Shown here piece after piece: positions 1 through 10,780 of a stretch of DNA of 64,000 nucleotides (positions within the stretch are counted from its first letter, which is position 1; each line of letters opens with the position of its first letter). The notes below the pieces were generated by a model. The model saw only the letters and a program-made list of their open reading frames with translations, was not told the DNA's origin and ran no database searches. This DNA is from Conchocele bisecta (Eukaryota > Mollusca > Bivalvia > Lucinida > Thyasiridae), in assembly GCA_029237695.1 (NCBI GenBank), contig CM055266.1, positions 116,577,370 through 116,641,369 on the forward strand, given 5' to 3'. The position numbers and the translations under genes were made by a program.

Positions 1-1031
1 AACTAAATTATATTGACTTGCAGAACAACACATTGCGAACAATTGCAGCAGGAGTTTTCAAGGGCCTGAACAACTTGCGAACTGTAGATCTTCAAAACAA
101 TCTGCTGCATACACTAGACCGGGCATCAATGGCCGGTGCACCGGTGACTTTTCTGAATCTACAACACAACAACTTTACAGAGATACCAACCGAGCTTCTT
201 GTCAGCATCTCAAACAAGGAACTGGAAGTTATTCTACTGGACAATTATGTGACTGAGCTCAAACATGGAGTGTTTCACTCGGTTACTTTAAAAACTCTAT
301 ACCTGACATATAACTTAATTCATGTCATTGAACAAGATGCATTCGACAATTGTCAAATACAGAAGGTGGACCTACAAAATAACAGTTTAACAACATTTCC
401 TAAATCTGCAGAACATCAATTCAGCCAAACAGAATTCCTTTTGGCCAATAATTCCTGGTCATGTGATTGCAAGATCCAATGGTTGGCAAACGTTTTAATG
501 GCCACTTCCAAAGACAATATCAGCCAATCAAAAATCCCTGAGTGTAGTCGGCCACTGAGATACCACGGACACAAACTAACAGACATTGGCTATGACCTGA
601 TATTTGAGTGTGATTTAATATATTACATCTCCAACGTTCTGTCAATTCCTGTACCACCAACACATGAGTTTGTTACCCCGAAGTTAAATCGAAGGACTGT
701 TCTCACAGAGTTAACAACCGTGTCAACTTCAACCACAGATCAAACTGTCAAATCTTCAATAACACCCACAATCGAGTTCACTAAATTCAGAACGAAGTTC
801 AAAAAGTCAACAACACCACAACCAAAGAACATCAGCAGTTCAGACACAAACATTAGTGTCATTGTTGGAGCAATAATTGCTGCTCTGGTGCTCATCTGCA
901 TACTTGTGACAGTGTTAGTTAAGAAGTTTGTGAAATCAGGAATAAAAGTCTACCCAGATTCCACTGTTGATTGCAGGAAAGCGGATATTAATTTCAAACC
1001 ATTATTCACACGTACTGATACAGAATGTTAG
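1..1031 (+). CDS. Leucine-rich-repeat single-pass membrane protein, 3' part (5' end outside window)
   Basis: The reading frame is open from the window edge to TAG at 1029-1031, so the start codon lies upstream. Numbering residues from the codon at 18, residues 1-130 hold about five LRRs of LxxLxLxxN type (e.g. LRTVDLQNNLL, VDLQNNSLTTF). A C-terminal LRR cap follows, with C149, C151, C176 and C198 and the typical NNSWSCDC start. Next is a Ser/Thr-rich stalk (about 205-278), one hydrophobic membrane segment (about 279-302, VIVGAIIAALVLICILV), a basic stop-transfer KK/K and a short tail of about 35 residues ending TDTEC. LRR+cap+TM proteins usually act as extracellular recognition or adhesion molecules. 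There is no TIR domain, so it is not a Toll receptor. Partner and function are unknown. The last kilobase is uninterrupted by introns. A family A MITE begins 69 bp after the stop. Confidence 0.88.
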   Translation, partial: LNYIDLQNNTLRTIAAGVFKGLNNLRTVDLQNNLLHTLDRASMAGAPVTFLNLQHNNFTEIPTELLVSISNKELEVILLDNYVTELKHGVFHSVTLKTLYLTYNLIHVIEQDAFDNCQIQKVDLQNNSLTTFPKSAEHQFSQTEFLLANNSWSCDCKIQWLANVLMATSKDNISQSKIPECSRPLRYHGHKLTDIGYDLIFECDLIYYISNVLSIPVPPTHEFVTPKLNRRTVLTELTTVSTSTTDQTVKSSITPTIEFTKFRTKFKKSTTPQPKNISSSDTNISVIVGAIIAALVLICILVTVLVKKFVKSGIKVYPDSTVDCRKADINFKPLFTRTDTEC

Positions 1032-1099
1032 TGAACAATATGGAGAGAAGAAGACCAAACAGACCATATGACATCGAGTAAGAATACTTCAGTGATTGG

Positions 1100-1327
1100 T
1101 TAACGCTTAGACCGCTACTGACAACAATTGTCGTCTGCTGCTGCTTTTATATCTTGCCTTATTTCTCAATAAAAACATGGTTTAACAGCACTTCAGAATC
1201 ATTTCCATTTTGTTTCCAATGGAAATGATTCTGAAGTGCTGTCAAAGCATGTTTTTGATGATAAAAATGGAAAATAGAAAATAAACAGCAGACGAGAAAA
1301 AAATTAAGATAGCGGTTGAAGGATTAA
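1100..1327. mobile_element. Family A TTAA foldback MITE
   Basis: Ends are TTAACGCTTAGACC and GGATTAA. A long imperfect hairpin is centred at about 1210, where GAAATGATTCTGAAGTGCTG pairs with its inverse. CAGCAGACGA/TCGTCTGCTG blocks lie near both ends. It sits 69 bp past the LRR gene's stop codon and contains AATAAA at 1169-1174. Confidence 0.8.
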
Positions 1328-1335
1328 GCCTTATT

Positions 1336-1441
1336 TGTGGCCGTGACTGGAGAAATGGGACTCATGGGATTTGTGACCACACTGGATCCACACCGGTCGC
1401 ACAACCCATAAGCCCCATTTGTCCAATCACAGACACATATA
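1336..1441. mobile_element. Family D foldback, short internally deleted copy
   Basis: GGCCGTGACTGGAGAAATGG at the left and CATTTGTCCAATCACAGACAC at the right are the inverted ends seen in the roughly 240-bp full copies (e.g. 60751-60988). Only about 106 bp remain. Confidence 0.7.
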
Positions 1442-2165
1442 GTGTCATCTGTTGGTTCTAATATCTGCCTTATTTCTTAACAAAAACCTGTTTCGACAGC
1501 ACATGAGAATCATCTCATGCAGAAAATTTCCATGCACTGCCAAATCATGTTCTTATTCCGAAATATTGAAAATTTTAAGGAAAAAAAGCAGCAGATGACA
1601 TTGTTCTTTATATCAGAGACATCATCCGAGACATTTTCTGGCAGAGTAAACATTCATTCACCATTACCCCATGTACTGATTGGCATTATTATACATTTTA
1701 TATCAGACATAAATTTCCACACTGATACCAGCGGCAGATAACCGTGTTTCCTTAACGGACATTACTATTTATTCTCTGTATTTATTTGTTGATGTGCAAT
1801 GATCATACTTATAATCGGTCAAAAATATTATTTTTTGTCAGTCGACACATTTAATTAGCATAAATAATTAAATGGGTCTGTATTAATGGGCACATGTAAT
1901 TTTTAGAAATGGTGGAATAGTGACACAATTATACACTTATTTAAAGTACATTTTGTGCCTACTGAGTGGGCAAGCATTACCTTTAAAATGAAGGAAACAT
2001 ACCTTTTTGTCCGATGTTTTACATTTTTAACTTACTTCTGAACAAAAACATGTTTTGGCAGCACATGAGAATCATCTCCATTGTAGATGATACTCGCACA
2101 TGGGTAAAACATGATTTCTTCATGAAACATGGCAAATGAAAAGTAAACAACAGACGATAAAAGGT
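1442..2165. repeat. Diverged family A fragments around a family T copy
   Basis: 1442-1600 and about 2025-2165 resemble family A arms (AACAAAAACATGTTTTGGCAG, CAGACGA). Between them, about 1645-1996 matches the family T copy at 45787-46420: CATTCATTCACCATTACCCC, then AAATGGTGGAATAGTGACAC, then GAGTGGGCA. This copy carries the empty site for the J insertion at 45963. No gene is seen. Confidence 0.6.
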
Positions 2166-2809
2166 AACTAATCACTAACAATTACCAGATACATGTATAT
2201 ACTGTGTGCATATGGAATTGCAGCTACATGTAAATTATACATCGTACTATCGAGTATTCTTATATCCCAAACCAACTTTTTTTTATTGGATTTACAAACA
2301 TCTTGGGAAAATAAATCCCTTATTACACAATGACAGTTCAATAAACTGTATTTGTGAATCATTCTTATATCCCCACCTACTAGTAATTCCTTCACGAAAT
2401 CGACTTCCATTTCTCCCGGGAACACAACAAATCTCGGCCATAATACGTTATTGGCACCACTTCCTGGAAGGCTTCATCATCCTCAATATGCACACTGGTG
2501 CTGCACTCCGCGCCGGCGTATAATGTTTCACGTCGAAAAATTCCCAGGTTTCCTGATGAGATGCCACTCAGCTCTACTTGTAGCCATCGCATAAACACAT
2601 TTTGTCGTCTAGTAACTAAATGTGTTTATGCAGTATCTTCTGCATGTAGCCAAATGGGAATTCATCAGGAATCCGGCGCATATTTCGACATGAAACATTT
2701 TATGTGGAGCACCTGTGATACATACATCAGTTCTAGGGAATCGTTCTGCATTTGTCTAAGAACATTTATAGCTGCAGGGTTTTCTTTCACCATAATTCCA
2801 CCCAACTAT
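2166..2809. repeat. Unique AT-rich DNA and an imperfect foldback (about 2480-2720)
   Basis: AATGTGTTTATGC, the CATCAGGAA block and TTTCGACRTGAAACATT recur in inverse order on both sides of about 2615, giving an imperfect foldback. Open frames here (e.g. 2392-2598 minus) come from the foldback. Nothing else is recognised. Confidence 0.5.
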
Positions 2810-3060
2810 AAATGTGGCGGTTACTGGAGAAATGTAGCTCATGAGTTGGCGACCAGAGTAAATCACGATCAGCCTCGCCCTGTGCTTCATCACAGTCTGA
2901 TCAGGATCTGCACTGCTCAACATTTCATCAATGAAACAATCGACATGCTTCTAACAAGTGATGTAGATCAGTATCAGGCTACAGGAGTGTGCTATTTGAT
3001 CAGGAGCTACACTGGTCACAAATCCATTAAGTCCCATTTCTCCAGCCATAGCCACATATA
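2810..3060. mobile_element. Family D foldback, near full length
   Basis: It begins AATGTGGCGGTTACTGGAGA and ends CTCCAGCCATAGCCACATAT. The inside carries the family landmarks CTGATCAGGATCTGCACTG, ATGAAACA..CATGCTTCTAACAAG, and GGAGCTACACTGGTCACAAAT. Confidence 0.8.
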
Positions 3061-3089
3061 TTGTCACGTATTGCCTGCCTGCGCCTCAG

Positions 3090-4128
3090 GGGGCCGTTTC
3101 ACTAAACTTCCCACGACTGAAATGTTCGTAAGTGCAAAATTATGATACAGAGCTCCAGATAAGGTGCGTATTTGCTTAAATACCCAATTAAAATTGCCAA
3201 AAACCCAATTGAAATCAGAAGTAGTGAGTATCAAAAAACAATAAAACATTTGTGGTATCTTTATCATGCTATAGAAAACAATAAACAGACCACAGATATA
3301 GCATATTTTCTTATTTTTCCATGAAAACACATCTTGGTATTTCATTCGAATTGTCTCCAAGGAGACAATTCTAATGAAATACCAAGATGTGTTTTCATTT
3401 AGAACCAAACTATTCAATGAGTGCGGTCTGCTGATGTGTAAACAGTTGAGTGAGTGAATAGGGTTTAACGTCCGCTTTTCTGACATAGAGGTACAAGCCT
3501 CAGGGAGTCTACACGCAGACGGGTCAACGGGGTCGTGTCCCGTATCCACCTGTCCGAGGGGGGTAAATCCCAACTTCAGAACTCAATATTTACAATCAAA
3601 ATATATATTCAGTCCTGAAATTAGAACAACCTGATATGGTGCCAGGCCCTCGCCACACCAGCATCATTTATCCCATCCCCTAAAAGTAATAGGATTAGCG
3701 CTAATCTTACTTTTATATATGGGGCATAGCCTGACTCAACTCTCACATACAAGAAAGCCAAAAATGTACATGAGGGCCAAATCCGGTATAGTGAGTTCCG
3801 GAAAGTATGAACCCAATCGTTAAGCCAGTTTAGTCGCCTTTTACGACAAGCAATGGCTACTGCAGCACTATTCTCAGGATCAGTTGATCCCGCCCCGGTG
3901 CCTGCACGGGGCCCAATTGCTTCAGAAATGATGGAGTGACAATACTCATTAAATTTCACATTAACAAAGTTTCCGAGTAAACAATTATTGGATTTACATT
4001 TATTGAGCATAGGCTGCATATGCAGCCTATGCTCAATAAATGTAAATCCATCAATTGAATTTTCCAGACGATCCTAAATTTGCACTTACGAACATTTTAG
4101 TTGTACAAAGTTTAGTGAAATGTACCCC
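3090..4128. mobile_element. Family E foldback split by nested P and S elements
   Basis: The left end (3090-3149, GGGGGCCGTTTCACTAAACT to AAAATTATGATA) and the remainder (about 3944-4128, from ATTTCACATTAACAAAG) join to match intact copies such as 61386-61617. Between them lies a family P foldback: GCTCCAGATAAGG at 3151, a hairpin centred at 3360, and a right end near 3943. P is itself interrupted by an S repeat at about 3441-3905. Confidence 0.65.
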
Positions 4129-4190
4129 TGGTTTTCATCCAGGCAGTGGGTGGACATTGTATCAACTATATGTCTGGAACTTGTGCTGAA

Positions 4191-4435
4191 ATAACTCTTT
4201 GCATGATAGAGGTGAAAATATCCGCCAAACGTATTATGAGTTATATGTTTTATTTCTATCTGTAAATATGTCTTGAAATTTCATTAGAATTGAGTCCTCA
4301 GGACTCAATTCTAATGAAATTCCAAGACATATTCATGATATTTACGGGAAGAAATACAAGCAAATATGATGAATTTTTGTCCGCAAGTTTTGAACTATTT
4401 ATAGCCCACAAGTTTCCCAGCATGCAAAGAGTTAA
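4191..4435. mobile_element. Family C TTAA foldback MITE
   Basis: Ends are ATAACTCTTTGCATG and AGCATGCAAAGAGTTAA. The central hairpin GAATTGAGTCC/GGACTCAATTC sits at about 4290. The left target site reads ATAA, one base from TTAA. Confidence 0.8.
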
Positions 4436-4700
4436 AACAAGTATTCAGCAACACTGATGGGAGACTTACCTAACAAAAACTTTAATGCAAATTTCATTTG
4501 ACCTTGACCTTGCACAGAGGTCATATGGTGGGCTATAAAATGAAGCAAGAAATCAGGAACACTAGTGAATGTATTGACTGGGGTTTATGTGAATCTGACT
4601 GACGGTAACAGACTTTACTTTACCGCAAATCTTGGACAGACAGATGGACAGACGGACAGACGGCTATAGCATCCAAATAAGATGGGGTGGGGAGGACATA
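4436..4700 (+). repeat. R-type repeat with TGACCTTGACCTT and (GGAC)n tail
   Basis: It contains TTTGACCTTGACCTTGCAC at about 4498, then TGACGGTAACAGAC, and ends in a GGACAGACGGACAGACGG tract at about 4635-4665. The same order recurs at 12755, 26944, 28000, 39600 and 45330. Confidence 0.6.
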
Positions 4701-5745
4701 AATACTTATAGACCTACAGATCTGGAGTGATGCTAGTCTCAAGTGCCCAAGATACGTTTTATCAGTAAGAACTTTGTGTAATTTTCACTGGAAATTTAGG
4801 TGTTTGTAATTAAATTTGCACTTCACTCCTGGAGTTATGCTAAATTAACTTTCATTGATCACAGTTACAAAGAAATGGGCCCACAATCAACACAAGACCA
4901 GCGTATCTCAAGATCAGCCATCATATCTCCGCAGTTCAAATTTGGGCTATACCGTTCACCACTGCAACAACTAGGCATCGTTACTGCTGTTAACACATTT
5001 AACCATGAAGGGTGACAGAAAAATTTATAGGACCTAAACCCATCTCTTCCAGGATATTGATATTGGATATTTTTTATATTTTCATTATTTCTCAATGAAC
5101 TTATATGTTGTTACCACTCATTTTAACCGTCTCACCGAGATGGTTCAAATGAGTGGTAACAACATATACTTGCGGTAAGAAATAAGAAAAATATTCAGCT
5201 TTTTCATTCAGCAAATGGCGTATCCTCAGCGTGAAATCTTCATGTCCTTTTTGTCAGTGAGCAGTCTGCACGCACATCACAAGTAATTACTGCACATAGC
5301 ACCAGCTACCTACGTACAAGAGAATAAATCACTGCAAACTGGGGAGGTCTAGAGCAAATGAATCAGAAATGAGATTAAATATGACTGTCATCGGAATATA
5401 GGAATTATGCCATTTGTGGACATCGTAGCTCCTGATCTGCTAGCACACTCCTGGATACTGAGGCAGTAGTCTCCACAAATAACAATATAACATATCGTAT
5501 ATTGGTTATTGTGAGATAGTGAGATCCCACGATTCCAACCTCATCACTATATAGTATTATTATTAAAGTCTGCTTTCTACGATCTATGATAAATCAGACA
5601 TTATGATGTAACTTTGTAGGTTCCAGCTCATTAGTTTAATCTTTTATTACATTATTTTCAGGTTTCATAATTGGAAGTGACAATATATTTTCAATGGTCC
5701 ACGCAGTATATTCATTATATGTGGAGCGTACTGTGCATGTATATT
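4701..5745. other. No gene seen; family Q hairpin at 5085-5180
   Basis: A near-perfect hairpin with arms TATGTTGTTACCACTCATTT and its inverse is centred at about 5134. Two other copies lie at 33060-33150 and 63421-63495. A decayed family D piece sits at 5405-5470. The rest is unique AT-rich sequence. Confidence 0.6.
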
Positions 5746-5954
5746 GTTTACTTTCTATTCTCCATTTTTATCATCAAAAACATGCTTTGACAGCACCTTA
5801 GAATAATTTACAACATGCTTTGACAGCACTTCAGAATCATTTCCAATAGAAATGATTCTGAAGTGCTATCAAAACATGTTTTTATTGAGAAATAAGGCAA
5901 GATATAAAATCAACATCAGACGACAATTGTTGTGAGTAGCGGTCTAAGGGTTAA
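5745..5954. mobile_element. Family A TTAA foldback, left end truncated
   Basis: The right end AGCGGTCTAAGGGTTAA is intact at 5938-5954. The hairpin is centred at about 5850, with an internal duplication of the ACATGCTTTGACAGCAC block. The left terminal TTAA is missing. Confidence 0.7.
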
Positions 5955-6165
5955 AGTTAGATTTAACCTGTGGCTGGTTAAAGAAACTATTTTAATAATT
6001 TTCACACAATGAATTATGTGTTCCATCGACCATATATAGGCCCACACAGACAAACTGATCTTACACCCAATGCAGAGATTTTGTCAGTATCTACCCAATG
6101 GCTGTAAAACCAGATTCGTCTGCTGTAGGCCTATACAACTGACAAACTGTCATGATCCTAATGGC

Positions 6166-6381
6166 TATACAATGAAACCTCTCTAAACCGGACACCAATA
6201 CAACACCTATGATCTTATTTTTGACGAGTTTCTTGGTTATTTGTCTCAGGTGATAATGTCTGTTAGTGATCGCATAGCACACAATTGGGGCTCAGAATGA
6301 TCAAATCCCTGATTTACAGCGAAACCTCTCTAAGCCGGAGGTCCCCAGCAGGGTGTCCGGTTTAGAGAGGTTTCACTGTAT
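6166..6381. mobile_element. Family G pogo-like MITE
   Basis: TA-CAATGAAACCTCTCTAAACC at the left and GGTTTAGAGAGGTTTCACTG-TA at the right form terminal inverted repeats bounded by TA. Copies at 9437-9657 and 42319-42536 share the interior. TA duplication and CAGT-like ends suit Tc1/mariner-pogo elements. Confidence 0.65.
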
Positions 6382-6604
6382 ATTCTGTTTGTGACAGCAG
6401 TAATATTTTTGTATTGACTGAATAGTGAACAGTGTAAAAAATTATCAATTGAAAAAATAATCTGGAGCTACAGACCGGATTTGTTCCTAGTTCTACAAAC
6501 GAATGATTGCCTATCGTTTACACATCGTGTTGATATTGTTTTAGTTTTTATAACTAGAAATGGACGCTTGTCGACAAGCGCATGTGTATCCCCCTCCCCA
6601 GATA

Positions 6605-6750
6605 CACAAGTAGTTTGAAAAAAGGGTGATCGAGTTATGCTCCGGAGACAAAATCGGTGACGAACAAAGGGAGATAACTAAACAATTAGTGATGCAAGAG
6701 TTGTCATTCTTGCGCGACACACCTTTAGGATCTTCATGCATGTGTGAAGC
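6605..6750 (+). repeat. GGGAGATAACT module, single copy
   Basis: GTGATCGAGTTATGCTCCGG, AAAGGGAGATAACTAAA and GAGTTGTCATTCTTG, then GCGACACACCT. It matches the array at 8690-9310 but stands alone before the next tandem block. Confidence 0.7.
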
Positions 6751-6754
6751 TACT

Positions 6755-8540
6755 GGAGCGCAGAATTATTTGTTAATAGTCCTATATTTATGTACATATA
6801 TCTGCACAGGTGCACATAATGCCACAATATTTTCAACACAGTTGACGGAAATGTAATATAGAATGTAAATAAAAAAAATAATGCTCGCTACTGGAGCCGA
6901 GAATTTTTTTTAATAGTCCTATATTTATCTACATATATCTGCACAGGTCCACATACTGCCACAATATTGTCAACACAGTTTAGGTACCGTAAATGTAATA
7001 ATTTAGCTATATAAATTACCTGTAATAAGTTAAAAAATTGAAAAAGAATGTAAAAAAAGAAATGGAAAAAAAAAAAATTAAATTAAAAAAAAGAAAAAGA
7101 ATAATGCTCCCTACTGGAGCCCAGAATGTTTTTTAATAGTCCTATATTTATCTACATATCATATATACACAGGTCCACATATTGCCACAATATTTTCAAC
7201 ACAGTTTACGGAAATGTAATATAATCATTTACCTGTATAAATTACCTGTAAGTGGTCAGTGGTCAGTTGCACATGCTAGCACATGCACAGGTGAATAGTC
7301 TGTATATAGCACTTACCACCTTATGCTACTAGACAAAAATTGAAAAATAATTTGAGAAAAAAAAATGAAAAAAAAAAAATGGAAAAAAAAAGTTTAAAAA
7401 TAATAATGCTTGTTACTGGAGCACAGAATTTTTTGTTAATAGTCCTATATTTATGTACATATATCTGCACAGGTGCACATAATGCCACAATATTTTCAAC
7501 ACAGTTGACGGAAATGTAATATAGAATGTAAATAAAAAAAATAATGCTCGCTACTGGAGCCGAGAATTTTTTTTAATAGTCCTATATTTATCTACATATA
7601 TCTGCACAGGTCCACATACTGCCACAATATTGTCAACACAGTTTAGGTAAATGTAATAATTTAGCTATATAAATTACCTGTAATAAGTTAAAAAATTGAA
7701 AAAGAATGTAAAAAAAGAAATGGAAAAAAAAAAAATTAAATTAAAAAAAAGAAAAAGAATAATGCTCCCTACTGGAGCCCAGAATGTTTTTTAATAGTCC
7801 TATATTTATCTACATATCATATATACACAGGTCCACATATTGCCACAATATTTTCAACACAGTTTACGGAAACGTAATATAATCATTTACCTGTATAAAT
7901 TACCTGTAAGTGGTCAGTGGTCAGTTGCACATGCTAGCACATGCACAGGTGAATAGTCTGTATATAGCACTTACCACCTTATGCTACTAGACAAAAATTG
8001 AAAAATAATTTGAGAAAAAAAAATGAAAAAAAAAAATGGAAAAAAAAAGTTTAAAAATAATAATGCTTGTTACTGGAGCACAGAATTTTTTTTTAATAGT
8101 CCTATATTTATCTACATATATCTGCACAGGTCCACATAATGCCACAATATTTTCACAGTTTACGGAAATGTAATATAATCATTTACCTGTATAAATTACC
8201 TGTAAGTGGTCAGTGGTCAGTTGCACATGCTAGCACATGCACAGGTGAATAGTCTGTATATAGCACTTACGACCTTATGCTACTAGACAAAAATTGAAAA
8301 ATAATTTGAAAAAAAAAATGAAAAAAAAAAATGAAAAAAGAAAATGAAAAAAGAAAATGAAAAAAAAAAAAAAAAAAAATGAAAAAAATAATGCTTGCTA
8401 TTGGAGACCAGATTTTTTTTTAATAGTCCTATATTTATCTACATATATCTGCACAAGTCCACATAATGCCACAATATTTTCAACACAGTACCCAATGTAG
8501 TAATTTACCTGTATAAATTAACTGGTCAACAGTGGTCAAG
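6755..8540 (+). repeat. Tandem repeat of about 663 bp with sub-units
   Basis: Each sub-unit holds AATAGTCCTATATTTATCTA, TGCCACAATATTTTCAACAC, then A-rich linkers. A higher-order unit of about 663 bp at 6791 repeats at 7454 almost base for base, and a third partial unit follows to 8540. Long A tracts (e.g. 8330-8385) occur between units. Confidence 0.8.
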
Positions 8541-9345
8541 CACTGGACATCTGCACATGCTAGCCCATGCTAGCACATGGTTCTCCCAGTTTCTATTGTT
8601 CTCTCTACAGGTAAGGTGTACAGAGCACACGAGAAAAGGTGTACAGAGCAGACGAAAAAACAGGTCTTCATGCATTATTGTCCAGTTTGTAGAGTGCGCA
8701 AAACAAAAAAAGGAGATAACTCAAAAATTAGCTACGCAAGAGTTGTCATTTTTGTGCGCGACACACCTCCGGGTCGTGGTCTATGCATGTGTGAAGTTTC
8801 ATGAAAATATTCCAAAGGGTGGTCGAGTTATGCTCCGGACAGGAAATCAGTGAGAGAAAACAAAAAAGGGAGATAACTAAAAAATTAGCTATGCAAGAGT
8901 TGTCATTCTTGTGCACGACACACCTTCGGTTCGTGGTCTAATTGAATGTGTTAAGTTTCATAAAAATATTCCAAAGGGTGGTTGAGTTATGGTCAATCAG
9001 TGCGCGAAACAAAAAAGGGAGATAACTCAAAAATTAGCTATGCAAGAGTTGTCATTCTTGTGCGCGACACACCTTCGGGTCGTGGTCTATGCATGTGTGA
9101 AGTTTCATGAAAATATTCCAAAGGGTGGTGGAGTTATGCTCCGGACACGAAATCAGTGCGAGAAACAAAAAAGGGAGATAACTAAAAAATTAGCTATGCA
9201 AGAGTTGTCATTCTTGCGCGCGACACACCTTCGGGTCGTGGTCTATGCATGTGGTGAAGTTTCATGAAAATATTCCAAAGGGTGTTCGAGTTATGCTCCG
9301 GACAAGAAGTGTCTGCGGCGGACGCGGACGAGGACGGAGTCCGGG
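8541..9345 (+). repeat. Tandem array of about four GGGAGATAACT modules
   Basis: Units of about 145-165 bp start near 8697, 8862, 9003 and 9160. Each runs AAAAAGGGAGATAACT, TAGCTATGCAAGAGTTGTC, CGACACACCTTCGG, GTGAAGTTTCATGAAAATAT, GTTATGCTCCGGAC. The array ends in a GGACGCGGACGAGGACGG tail at about 9315-9340. Open frames inside are repeat-derived. Confidence 0.8.
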
Positions 9346-9436
9346 GGATACAATTAGAAAATTCTAATTAAAAACAACATTGAAAGAAACGACAGGCGTT
9401 TAAGTAGTTGAAAGCCGGGTATTTACATGAAAATAC

Positions 9437-9657
9437 AGTGAAACCTCTCTAAACCGGACACCCTGGGTGGTCCCCAGGGTGTCCGGCTTAGAGAGGTTTC
9501 ACTGTAACTCAGACCTTTGATCATTCTGAGCCATAGTTGTGTGCTATGTGATCACAAACAGACATTATCACCTGAAATAAATGACCAAGAACTCGTCAAA
9601 AATAAGATCACAGGTGTTTTATTGGTGTCCGGTTTAGAGAGGTTCCACTGCATCATT
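9437..9657. mobile_element. Family G pogo-like MITE, inverse orientation
   Basis: Ends are TACAGTGAAACCTCTCTAAA and GGTTTAGAGAGGTTCCACTG. An extra inner palindrome GGTCCCCAGGGTGTCC lies near the left end. The interior (CATTATCACCTGAAATAAA) matches 6166-6381 reversed. Confidence 0.7.
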
Positions 9658-9970
9658 TTCAGGTACAAAAAAAAACACCAAATCTTCGCTGTATGCTGGA
9701 GGTGTCTGTTGTGAGGCCCGTTGTCAACCAGGGCCCCCATATATAGATAGAAAGCATTGGATGCCATGAAGTGGAACACGTTTTATTCCCAAATTTATTA
9801 CTTTACGTCTGCCGCAATTTCAATGGCAGCCGACATCCAAGCATTTTATTGCAGTCATACGAGAGCAGCAATTTGCTTTTAGCAAATCCAATGAACATGT
9901 AACACGGCGTCGTATAGACCAGTCTTATATATACCGGTAAATAGGTTACGAAATCACGAGTAACTTCCAA
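9658..9970. other. No gene seen
   Basis: Unique AT-rich sequence. Open frames are short and unrelated to anything recognised. Confidence 0.5.
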
Positions 9971-10201
9971 ACCTCTCACCCCTAAGTAACTGGAATGGAT
10001 TTTTATATGTTAATATCCGGACCAATCCAATCGTCACAAAATGATTTTCAGATGAAAAGAGGGTGTTTTTGTTCTCATAAATGTGAAAATTACATGCAAA
10101 AAGTGCAGAACCTGATGAGACGGCTCGTCACGAGACGGCTCATCTGGATATACACTTTTTGCCAGTACCACTATACAGGTCTGTGGTGTTGAAAGGGTTA
10201 A
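9971..10201. mobile_element. Family B TTAA foldback MITE
   Basis: The right end GGTGTTGAAAGGGTTAA is intact (TTAA 10198-10201). The left end CTCACCCCTAAGTAACTGG is decayed at the tip. The hallmark hairpin GAGACGGCTCGTCACGAG is at about 10125. Confidence 0.75.
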
Positions 10202-10780
10202 AACTGGACATCGACTGAGTTGCCCAATTCTGTTTGAAAGATTTTGTTTGAATTCAATCTATGATCAAAGTAAGCTGTGTGACGTCAAAATGACAAATTC
10301 CCCCAATTTTCGTGTCAACGCTTCTCCTTGAGTTGCTCTAAGGGAAGTGATTTTGCTAGGTTTGGTAACCAATTTGTAACGCCATGTCGCATATTAACAT
10401 GCGACAAGGCGCGTGTCACAATCTTTGGTCAGCGAGTGCATGACCAAATATCACAGCATCATATTTGTATGTACCGTAGTCTAGAAACTAGGGTCATATA
10501 GTAGTTTTGGGTTAGCTGGTGTCCTTCAACACAGGTTCTTGAGCAAAGTAACAATGTACAGCATTTGGATACAAATTGCTTTGAGAAAAAAATATTTTAT
10601 AGGGGTTTCCCAAAAACAAATTGTATCGAAAAATTGAGGGTTATTACTGTAAATTTATTGTTAATCTTGGACTTCGGAGTCGTATGGGTGGAATATAGAA
10701 TGAAAATACGATGATAATGAATGGGTGTTTAAAATTTCTCAAGACAATTAAACTGATGGTTGTAAAGATATATGGTACAG
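10202..10780. other. No gene seen; short palindrome and a dispersed repeat piece
   Basis: TGTCGCAT-ATTAAC-ATGCGACA forms a hairpin at about 10385-10406. The piece at 10560-10665 (TTTGGATACAAATTGCTTTG, GGTTTCCCAAAAACAAATTG) recurs at 21340-21400, 33925-33966 and 57830-57895. Confidence 0.5.

Noticed and set aside
2392..2598. Minus-strand 68-codon frame with protein-like composition
   Set aside because: It lies in one arm of an imperfect foldback (about 2480-2720), and the other arm carries the inverse sequence.
3621..4019. 132-codon minus-strand frame
   Set aside because: It crosses S, P and E repeat boundaries, so it cannot be one gene.
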